Made by a program: the position numbers and the translations under genes. This document shows positions 1 to 5,201 of a DNA stretch of 5,508 nucleotides, one piece after another. Each line of letters begins with the position of its first letter. Position 1 is the stretch's first letter. The stretch comes from Collinsella sp. Lineage in GTDB: Bacteria > Actinomycetota > Coriobacteriia > Coriobacteriales > Coriobacteriaceae. The notes beneath the pieces are model-generated. The model did no database searches. It was given only the letters and a program-made list of their open reading frames with translations, and was not told where the DNA came from. The stretch covers positions 1 through 5,508 of the forward strand of contig JAIHTM010000184.1 in the NCBI GenBank assembly GCA_022713905.1, written 5' to 3'.

Positions 1-782
1 ACGATGTGCTCATGGTCACGCCTTCGGCCTCGTCGCTCGACGTTACCAAGGATAAGACCACGGTTTTCCAGGTTTGCTTCACCGATCCCACCATGGGCGC
101 CAGCGCCGCGAAGTTCTTGGCCGAGAAGTACGCGGATGCCAAGATCGCCCTGTTCTACAACTCCGGCGATACGTATAGCTCGGGCGTTGCCGACGCTTTT
201 GCCGAGCAGGCCAAGGCGTCCAAGCTCGACATCGTTGATACCGAGACCTTTAAGGACGACTCTTCCACGAGCTTTACCAACCAGCTCACCAAGGCCAAGG
301 AGGCCGGCGCCACGCTTATCTTTGCCCCGATCTATTACACGCCGGCGTCCGTTTTGCTCAAGAACGCCAAGGACATGGGCTACGACATGACCCTCATGGG
401 CACCGACGGCATGGACGGCCTGCTCTCCGTTGAGGGCTTCGACACCTCTCTTGCCGAGGGCGTGCTGCTCATGACCCCGTTCTCCGCTGACGACGAGAAG
501 AACGCCGACTTCGTCAAGGCATACAAGGAGGAGTACGACGAGACCCCCAACCAGTTTGCCGCCGACGCCTACGACTGTGTCCACGCGATCGCTGAGGCTA
601 TCGACAAGGCTGGCATCGACACGACGGCCGACGGCGCCGACATTGCCGGCGATCTTGCCAAGGCCATGCGCAAGATCAAGATCGAGGGCCTGACGGGCGA
701 GCTCACGTGGAACGACGAGGGCCAAGTCGAGAAGCCCGCTACAGCCTATGTGATCCAGGACGGCAAGTACATCGCCGCCTAA
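1..782 (+). CDS. Branched-chain amino acid-type ABC transporter substrate-binding protein, 5'-truncated by window edge
   Basis: This is the C-terminal part (about 260 residues) of a periplasmic-binding-protein type 1 (Peripla_BP_6, LivJ/LivK-like) protein that captures an amino acid or similar small ligand outside the membrane for the ABC importer encoded downstream. The reading frame is open from the left edge (first full codon at 3-5, GAT) to TAA at 780-782, so the true start and signal peptide lie outside the window; the GTG at 6 is an internal valine codon. Visible landmarks shared with the complete paralogue at 1054-2241 are TPSASS (ligand-loop region), VFQVCFTDP, YNSGDTYSSG, IFAPIYYTPAS, GTDGMDG and the C-terminal LTWND and AYVIQDGKY. 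By hand alignment the two agree at roughly 190 of 256 residues. It is probably a functional gene, since no frameshift or premature stop is seen. Its substrate cannot be told from sequence alone; branched-chain amino acids are the default for the family. Confidence 0.9.
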   Translation, partial: DVLMVTPSASSLDVTKDKTTVFQVCFTDPTMGASAAKFLAEKYADAKIALFYNSGDTYSSGVADAFAEQAKASKLDIVDTETFKDDSSTSFTNQLTKAKEAGATLIFAPIYYTPASVLLKNAKDMGYDMTLMGTDGMDGLLSVEGFDTSLAEGVLLMTPFSADDEKNADFVKAYKEEYDETPNQFAADAYDCVHAIAEAIDKAGIDTTADGADIAGDLAKAMRKIKIEGLTGELTWNDEGQVEKPATAYVIQDGKYIAA

Positions 783-930
783 GTGCGCATAAAGCGCTAC
801 CGGTGAGGCTGTTTTAATCAGGGCAGGGACGCTTGTAACAGAATGGAAACATTACTTTCACACAATAAAGTGGCTAAACTGCATAAACCAATAGAAATAC
901 GCATAATTATGGATAAACGGACAAAACAAA

Positions 931-964
931 AGAAAAGTTGAAATAATCGCCACTTTTCTCAACT
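931..964. promoter_or_regulatory. Dyad symmetry, possible operator upstream of the second binding-protein gene
   Basis: AGAAAAGT at 931-938 is repeated perfectly inverted as ACTTTTCT at 952-959, with 13 bases between the arms. A second, overlapping inverted pair, AGTTGA at 936-941 and TCAACT at 959-964, could form only when the first does not. The site lies about 90-120 bases before the start codon, inside the AT-rich block, and would overlap or flank the -35 region if transcription starts near 985. The symmetry is seen in the sequence. Its role as a regulator-binding site is inference, and no known operator is recognised. Confidence 0.35.
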
Positions 965-972
965 AAAGCGTC

Positions 973-978
973 TACTAT
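973..978 (+). promoter_or_regulatory. Weak candidate -10 element for the second binding-protein gene
   Basis: TACTAT matches the TATAAT consensus at 4 of 6 positions and would place a transcription start near 984-986, just before the first leader hairpin. No good -35 box sits 16-18 bases upstream: TTGAAA at 938-943 is a fair -35 match but is 29 bases away. If this is the promoter, it probably depends on an activator or an alternative sigma factor. This call rests mainly on position. Confidence 0.2.
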
Positions 979-986
979 TTTGCGAA

Positions 987-1032
987 CGCCGAACACGGCG
1001 AAGGATGGCCTGTCGGGTAACCGAAACCCGAC
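987..1032 (+). other. Two-hairpin 5' leader of the second binding-protein gene
   Basis: Two perfect stems precede the ribosome binding site. CGCCG (987-991) pairs with CGGCG (996-1000) around an AACA loop, and GTCGGGT (1012-1018) pairs with ACCCGAC (1026-1032) around a seven-base loop. The second stem ends 10 bases before the AGGAGA at 1043-1048. They may stabilise the message or tune translation. The segment is very short for a riboswitch, and I do not recognise a known class (no T-box, and the loops lack the ACGR of guanidine-II RNAs). Confidence 0.35.
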
Positions 1033-1053
1033 GAGATTTGAGAGGAGAGCCGC

Positions 1054-2241
1054 ATGTCGAGCCTCACCGGTAAGTCATTGAACCCTGTTATGAATCGCAG
1101 GAGCGTTATCGCGAGCGCAGCAGGTCTGGGGGCGATGTCTATTCTAGCTGGCTGCTCCTCCAACGGCGGCGACAGCGGTTCCGCTTCGGGCGACGCTTCG
1201 TTTAAGATCGGCACCATCGGCCCGCTGACCGGCGCCAACGCGTCCTACGGCAAGTCCGTTACCCAGGGTGTCGAGCTTGGCTGCAAGGATTTCTCGACCA
1301 AGGAGCTGCCGCTTGCCAGCAAGGCCGAGGATGACCAGGCCGACGGCGAGAAGGCCGTCAACGCCTTTAACACCCTGCTCGACTGGGGCATGCAGGCCCT
1401 CGTCGGCCCGACCACCACGGGTGCGTCGGTTGCCGTTGCCGCCGAGTGCGGTAACGACCCCGAGACGTTCATGATCACTCCGTCCGCGTCCTCCGAGGAC
1501 GTCACCAAGGGCAAGGATTGCGTCTTCCAGGTTTGCTTTACCGATCCCAACCAGGGCGTCAACGCTGCCAAGTTCCTGGCGCAGAAGTATGCGGACGAGA
1601 AGTTCGTGCTGTTCTATAACTCCGGCGACGCCTATTCTTCGGGCATCGCAGATTCCTTTAAGGTTCAGGCCGCTAAATCCAAGCTCGAGATTGTTGACGA
1701 GGAGACCTTTAAGGACGACTCCGCCACGAGCTTTACCAACCAGCTCACCAAGGCCAAGCAGGCCGGCGCTACCATGATCTTTGCGCCGATCTACTACACG
1801 CCGGCGTCCGTCCTGCTCAAGAACGCCAAGGACATGGGCTACGACGTCAAGATGATGGGCTGCGACGGCATGGACGGCATCCTGGGCGTTGAGGGCTTCG
1901 ACACCTCTCTTGCCGAGGGTCTGCTGCTCATGACCCCGTTCTCCGCCGACGACGAGAAGAACGCCGACTTCGTCAACGCTTACAAGGATAAGTATGGCGA
2001 GACTCCGGACCAGTTTGCCGCCGACGCTTACGACGGCGTGCACGCGGTGGCCGAGGCCCTCGAGGAGGCCGGTCTTGGTGTCGACGCCGACCCGACCGAG
2101 GTCGCCGAGAAGCTGCCTAAGGCTATGCTCAAGATTACCGTTGACGGTCTGACCGGCAAGCTCACCTGGAACGATAAGGGCCAGGTCCAGAAGGAGCCCA
2201 CGGCGTACGTCATCACCGACGGCAAGTACGTACAGGCCTAA
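1054..2241 (+). CDS. Branched-chain amino acid-type ABC transporter substrate-binding lipoprotein (LivJ/LivK-like)
   Basis: This 395-residue secreted, lipid-anchored binding protein of the Peripla_BP_6 family would capture its ligand outside the membrane and hand it to the LivHM permease. The ATG at 1054 is chosen because AGGAGA (1043-1048) lies 5 bases upstream; a second ATG at 1090 (Met13) would also retain the signal peptide. The N-terminus has an Arg-Arg pair (residues 15-16), a hydrophobic stretch (about 18-31) and the lipobox L31-A-G-C34, so Cys34 is the probable lipidation site. A Gly/Ser/Asp-rich linker follows, and the mature fold starts at about residue 50 (FKIGTIGPLTG). Ligand-cleft regions by family analogy are GPTTTGAS (118-125), TPSASS (142-147) and YNSGDAYSSG (188-197), with DGMDG at 271-275. 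The length is normal for the family. The gene ends in tandem stops (TAA TAA, 2239-2244). It is a close paralogue of the gene at 1-782. Family assignment is firm; substrate is inferred. Confidence 0.95.
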   Translation: MSSLTGKSLNPVMNRRSVIASAAGLGAMSILAGCSSNGGDSGSASGDASFKIGTIGPLTGANASYGKSVTQGVELGCKDFSTKELPLASKAEDDQADGEKAVNAFNTLLDWGMQALVGPTTTGASVAVAAECGNDPETFMITPSASSEDVTKGKDCVFQVCFTDPNQGVNAAKFLAQKYADEKFVLFYNSGDAYSSGIADSFKVQAAKSKLEIVDEETFKDDSATSFTNQLTKAKQAGATMIFAPIYYTPASVLLKNAKDMGYDVKMMGCDGMDGILGVEGFDTSLAEGLLLMTPFSADDEKNADFVNAYKDKYGETPDQFAADAYDGVHAVAEALEEAGLGVDADPTEVAEKLPKAMLKITVDGLTGKLTWNDKGQVQKEPTAYVITDGKYVQA

Positions 2242-2272
2242 TAAGCCGCCTTACATAGAGCGGTTTTGATCC

Positions 2273-2304
2273 CAAGCAGGGGAGGTTTTGGCCTTCCCTG
2301 CTTG
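2273..2304 (+). terminator. Strong hairpin after the binding-protein gene, possible attenuator or mRNA 3'-end stabiliser
   Basis: The arm at 2273-2285 (CAAGCAGGGGAGG) pairs over 13 bases, with one G-U pair, with 2292-2304 (CCTTCCCTGCTTG), closing a six-base loop TTTTGG. The following bases (CTTGGTATCT) are not a proper T tract, so full intrinsic termination is doubtful. Placed between a binding-protein gene and its permease genes, such a hairpin commonly protects the upstream message from 3' decay or causes partial termination. The structure is certain from the sequence; the function is inferred. Confidence 0.5.
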
Positions 2305-2314
2305 CTTGGTATCT

Positions 2315-2334
2315 AGGGACAGTGTAACGTCCCT
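2315..2334 (+). other. Small inverted repeat, possible weak terminator
   Basis: AGGGAC at 2315-2320 and GTCCCT at 2329-2334 form a 6-bp stem with an eight-base loop, followed by GTTTCA. The T run is only three bases long, so efficient termination is unlikely. It lies about 45 bases before the livH start and could act with the larger upstream hairpin. Confidence 0.3.
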
Positions 2335-2380
2335 GTTTCATACATTAACTGGAAACCTATTCGAAAGGGGGATGTGGAAC

Positions 2381-3262
2381 ATGACGGTCTTTATCCAATA
2401 CCTGGTCAACGGCCTGTCCATGGGCAGCGTCTACGCCATCATCGCGTTGGGCTACACCATGGTCTATGGCATCGCCAAGATGCTGAACTTCGCTCACGGC
2501 GACGTTATCATGGTCGGTGCCTATGTCTCGTTCTGCGCCACGTCGTATCTCGGCCTCCCGGGCTGGGCATCTGTAATTCTCTCTTGTGTGGTCTGTACCG
2601 TTCTCGGTGTTCTCATCGAGGGTCTGGCATACAAGCCGCTGCGTCAGGCGGGCCCGCTGGCCGTTCTGATCACGGCCATCGGCGTGTCTTACTTCCTGCA
2701 GAACGCCGCGCAGCTTCTGTGGGGCGCCACGCCCAAGAACTTCACTTCGCTCGTCACCTTCCAGGTGCCGGAGTTCTTGGCCAAGTTCAATGTAAGCGCC
2801 GTCTCGCTCGTCACCATCGTCGCCTGCCTGGTTATCATGGCCGGCCTGATGTTCTTTACAGGTAAGACCAAGATGGGCAAAGCCATGCGCGCCGTGTCCG
2901 AGGACAAAGCCGCCGCTCAGCTCATGGGCATCAACGTCAACCGTACCATCTCGATGACGTTTGCCATCGGCTCCGCCCTTGCCGCCATCGCCGGTGTGCT
3001 CCTGTGCTCCTACTCGCCGGTCCTGCAACCCACCACGGGCGCCATGCCTGGCATCAAGGCCTTCGACGCCGCCGTCTTCGGCGGTATCGGCTCCATCCCC
3101 GGTGCCTTTGTCGGTGGCATTCTCATCGGCATCATCGAGGCGATGGCACAGGCTTACATTTCCACGAGCCTTGCCAACTCCATCGTCTTTGGTGTTCTGA
3201 TCATCGTCCTGCTCGTCAAGCCTGCCGGCCTCTTGGGCAAGTACGTCCCCGAGAAGGTGTAG
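2381..3262 (+). CDS. livH: Branched-chain amino acid ABC transporter permease, LivH type
   Basis: This 293-residue integral membrane protein is one half of the translocation channel and would pair with LivM. The ATG at 2381 is chosen because AGGGGG (2366-2371) sits 9 bases upstream. The in-frame ATG at 2372 touches that purine run, and translation from 2288 would run through the hairpin region with a non-membrane N-terminus. Hydrophobic segments occur throughout (about eight by eye). Family landmarks are GSVYAIIALGYTMVYG (15-30), the LNFAHGD motif (35-41) typical of LivH, the loop GKAMRAVSEDKAAAQLMGI (166-184), which should contact the ATPases, and a Gly-rich C-terminal FGGIGSIPGAFVGG. The size matches the family (E. 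coli LivH is about 308). The stop codon is followed immediately by the livM start, implying coupled translation. Assignment is strong, with BPD_transp_2 (Pfam) as the expected domain. Confidence 0.95.
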   Translation: MTVFIQYLVNGLSMGSVYAIIALGYTMVYGIAKMLNFAHGDVIMVGAYVSFCATSYLGLPGWASVILSCVVCTVLGVLIEGLAYKPLRQAGPLAVLITAIGVSYFLQNAAQLLWGATPKNFTSLVTFQVPEFLAKFNVSAVSLVTIVACLVIMAGLMFFTGKTKMGKAMRAVSEDKAAAQLMGINVNRTISMTFAIGSALAAIAGVLLCSYSPVLQPTTGAMPGIKAFDAAVFGGIGSIPGAFVGGILIGIIEAMAQAYISTSLANSIVFGVLIIVLLVKPAGLLGKYVPEKV

Positions 3263-4351
3263 GTGAGCGTTATGAAGTTTCTTAAAGACAAGCAGACGCG
3301 TCACGACTTTGTTACGTACGCCATGTGCCTTGTGGCGTTCGCCATCGTGTTCTTTATGCAGTCCAACCATATGATTCCGCGCATGATCGCCGGTCAGCTG
3401 GTTCCCATCACGGCCTATATCGTCATGGCCATCTCCCTTAACCTCGTCGTCGGCATCGCGGGCGACTTGTCGCTGGGCCATGCGGGCTTTATGAGTGTCG
3501 GTGCCTACACGGGCATCGTCACCGCGGTCGCCCTCGAGAGCGCCGTTCCCTCCGATCCGGTGCGCCTTATCATCAGCATTGTGGTCGGCGCTATCGCCGC
3601 TGCCATCTTGGGCTTCTTGATCGGTATCCCGGTCCTGCGCCTGAGCGGCGATTACCTGGCTATCGTGACGCTGGCCTTTGGCGAGATCATCAAAGAGATC
3701 GTCACCTGCCTCATTGTGGGTGTCGACTCCCGCGGCCTGCACGTGATCTTTAACATCACGGGCAACTCTACGATCGACGACCTGCATCTGCTCGAGGACG
3801 GTACCGCCATCATCAAGGGCGCCCAGGGCGCCTCGGGCGTGTCGACGTACTCGACCTTCCTCGCCGGTGCCATCCTGGTCATGGTCGCACTCGTGATCGT
3901 GCTCAACCTGGTTCGCAGCCGTACCGGCCGTGCCATTATGGCCGTGCGCGATAACAAGATTGCAGCCGAGTCGGTAGGCATCTCCGTCACCGAATACCGC
4001 ATGATCGCCTTCGTGGTTTCCGCTGCCCTTGCCGGTGCTGCCGGAGCTCTCTTCGGCGGTAACTTCTCGCAGCTTTCCGCCACTAAGTTTGACTTCAACA
4101 CGTCCATCCTCATTCTGGTGTTCGTGGTCCTGGGCGGTCTGGGCAATATGCGCGGCTCCGTCATCGCGGCGGCGTTGCTCACGGTGCTTCCCGAGCTGCT
4201 CCGTCAGTTCTCGGACTACCGCATGCTCATCTACGCCATCGTGCTGATTCTGGTCATGATCTTTACCAACAACCCGCAGCTCAAGGCGTTCTTCGCACGC
4301 ATTAAGGATCGCTTTGCTCCCAAGAAGGAGGTGGCAGCTGATGCCCAGTAA
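3263..4351 (+). CDS. livM: Branched-chain amino acid ABC transporter permease, LivM type
   Basis: This 362-residue membrane protein is the second channel subunit, partner of LivH. Two starts are nearly equal: GTG at 3263, directly after the livH stop and 5 bases after AGAAGG (3252-3257), or ATG at 3272, 5 bases after AGGTGA (3261-3266). They differ by three residues, so the product is unaffected. After a basic N-terminus (KFLKDKQTRHD), hydrophobic segments run through the protein. The LivM hallmark LSLGHAGFMSVGAY spans 69-82. A polar extracytoplasmic stretch lies at about 164-195, the ATPase-coupling loop RTGRAIMAVRDNKIAAESVG at 220-239, and FVVLGGLGNMRGS near the C-terminal end. The tail (about 335-362) is charged and soluble. 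The length is within the usual range for LivM homologues (E. coli LivM is larger, about 425). Its last 11 bases overlap livG. Confidence 0.93.
   Translation: MSVMKFLKDKQTRHDFVTYAMCLVAFAIVFFMQSNHMIPRMIAGQLVPITAYIVMAISLNLVVGIAGDLSLGHAGFMSVGAYTGIVTAVALESAVPSDPVRLIISIVVGAIAAAILGFLIGIPVLRLSGDYLAIVTLAFGEIIKEIVTCLIVGVDSRGLHVIFNITGNSTIDDLHLLEDGTAIIKGAQGASGVSTYSTFLAGAILVMVALVIVLNLVRSRTGRAIMAVRDNKIAAESVGISVTEYRMIAFVVSAALAGAAGALFGGNFSQLSATKFDFNTSILILVFVVLGGLGNMRGSVIAAALLTVLPELLRQFSDYRMLIYAIVLILVMIFTNNPQLKAFFARIKDRFAPKKEVAADAQ
4325..4331 (+). promoter_or_regulatory. Consensus ribosome binding site of livG, inside livM
   Basis: AAGGAGG lies within the last codons of livM, 9 bases before ATG 4341. This near-perfect Shine-Dalgarno sequence decides the livG start and rules out the in-frame TTG at 4314, which would lie upstream of it. 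It also argues against Met12 (4374) as the start. Because it is translated by ribosomes completing livM, coupling of the two genes is likely. Confidence 0.8.
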
Positions 4352-5201
4352 GTTTGAGTTCAACAAGGGCAAGATGGTCCCGTATCCTTCTGGCGCCATT
4401 GTCCCCGACCGCGACCTGGGCCAGCGCCCGGCGCTCGAGTGCATCCACCTGGGCATTGAGTTTGGCGGCCTCAAGGCGGTCGACGACTTTAGCCTAACCA
4501 TCGGCAAGACCGAGATCGCCGGTCTCATCGGCCCCAACGGTGCCGGCAAGACCACGGTCTTCAACCTGCTCACCAAGGTGTACCAGCCCACGCATGGCAC
4601 CATCCTGCTCGATGGTGAGGACACCTCGGGCAAGTCGGTCTATCAGGTCAACCGCATGGGTATTGCCCGTACCTTCCAGAACATTCGCCTGTTCAATACC
4701 ATGACGGTGGAGGATAACGTCAAGGTCGGTCTGCACAATCAGGAGCGCTACTCCGGCTTTGAGGGCGTGCTGCGCCTGCCGACGTATTGGAAGCACGAGA
4801 AGGCCGCCCACGAGCGCGCCATGGAGCTGCTGTCCATTTTTGACATGGAGCACCTGGCAAATGAACAGGCCGGCTCGCTGCCTTACGGCGCTCAGCGTCG
4901 TCTGGAGATCGTCCGCGCGCTTGCCACCAACCCCAAGCTGCTGTTGCTCGACGAGCCTGCCGCCGGCATGAACCCGTCCGAGACCGCGGAGCTCATGGAG
5001 AACATCGTCAAGATCCGCGACACCTTCGGCATCGCCATCATGCTTATCGAGCATGATATGTCGCTCGTTATGAACATCTGCGAGGGCATCTGCGTGCTTA
5101 ACTTTGGCAAGGTTATCGCCAAGGGTACGGCCGAGGAGATCCAGAACAACGATGCCGTTATCGAGGCATATCTGGGCAAGCAAGATAAGGGGGAGAACTA
5201 A
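4341..5201 (+). CDS. livG: Branched-chain amino acid ABC transporter ATP-binding protein, LivG type
   Basis: This 286-residue cytoplasmic ATPase is one of two nucleotide-binding subunits that power uptake through LivHM. All core motifs are intact: Walker A GPNGAGKTT (64-72), Q-loop Gln113 in the LivG-typical RTFQNIRLF (110-118), signature LPYGAQRR (180-187), Walker B LLLLDEP (200-206) with catalytic Glu205, the D-loop region around AAGMNPSE (207-214), and switch His238 in EHDMSLVM. The RTFQN, YGxQRRLE and PAAGMNP features separate LivG from LivF. About 30 residues precede the ABC fold (first strand near ALECIHLGIEFGG), so Walker A sits about 25 residues later than in E. coli LivG. This extension is supported by the consensus ribosome binding site. 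The gene overlaps livM by 11 bases, and its stop is followed at once by the livF ATG. Assignment is strong. Confidence 0.95.
   Translation: MPSKFEFNKGKMVPYPSGAIVPDRDLGQRPALECIHLGIEFGGLKAVDDFSLTIGKTEIAGLIGPNGAGKTTVFNLLTKVYQPTHGTILLDGEDTSGKSVYQVNRMGIARTFQNIRLFNTMTVEDNVKVGLHNQERYSGFEGVLRLPTYWKHEKAAHERAMELLSIFDMEHLANEQAGSLPYGAQRRLEIVRALATNPKLLLLDEPAAGMNPSETAELMENIVKIRDTFGIAIMLIEHDMSLVMNICEGICVLNFGKVIAKGTAEEIQNNDAVIEAYLGKQDKGEN

Larger units (their letters stand above)
783..1053 (+). other. AT-rich intergenic region between the two binding-protein genes
   Basis: No credible coding sequence is seen in this 271-base gap. About 835-980 is clearly AT-rich compared with the GC-rich genes on both sides, which suits a promoter or regulatory region for the second binding-protein gene. 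GCATAA occurs three times (787, 881, 901). A dyad lies at 931-959 and a two-hairpin leader at 987-1032, both listed separately. I found no convincing intrinsic terminator after the first gene: the short GCGC-ATAAA-GCGC stem at 785-797 has no following T tract, so read-through from the first gene is possible. Confidence 0.6.
2242..2380 (+). other. Hairpin-rich spacer between binding protein and permease genes
   Basis: This 139-base untranslated gap separates the binding protein from livH, whereas the other permease and ATPase genes abut or overlap. It contains three inverted repeats: a short CCGC/GCGG stem (2246-2249 with 2260-2263) followed by TTTT, the long stem at 2273-2304 and a 6-bp stem at 2315-2334. 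No clear promoter was found. The region probably sets the ratio of binding protein to permease by partial termination or mRNA processing, which is inference. Confidence 0.5.

Noticed and set aside
785..797. GCGC-ATAAA-GCGC as a terminator of the first binding-protein gene
   Set aside because: The stem is only 4 bp and no T run follows directly; the TTTT at 812-815 is too far away.
1144..2043. A 299-codon open frame on the - strand inside the second binding-protein gene
   Set aside because: It mirrors a clear lipoprotein gene and its translation shows no domain or signal; the long frame is due to high GC third positions.
2246..2267. CCGC/GCGG stem followed by TTTT as the terminator of the second binding-protein gene
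   Set aside because: A 4-bp stem with a 10-base loop is unlikely to be stable, and the T run is just four bases; mentioned only as part of the spacer.
2288..2380. An upstream TTG extension of livH adding 31 residues
   Set aside because: The extension would be translated through the 2273-2304 hairpin, has no ribosome binding site and is not conserved-looking. The ATG at 2381 has a purine-rich site at proper distance.
2357..4633. A 758-codon open frame on the - strand opposite livH, livM and the start of livG
   Set aside because: It is antisense to three well-recognised genes. Its product is a low-complexity chain rich in Asp, His, Gly, Arg and Gln, as expected when a GC-rich gene is read on the opposite strand. 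No family motif is seen.
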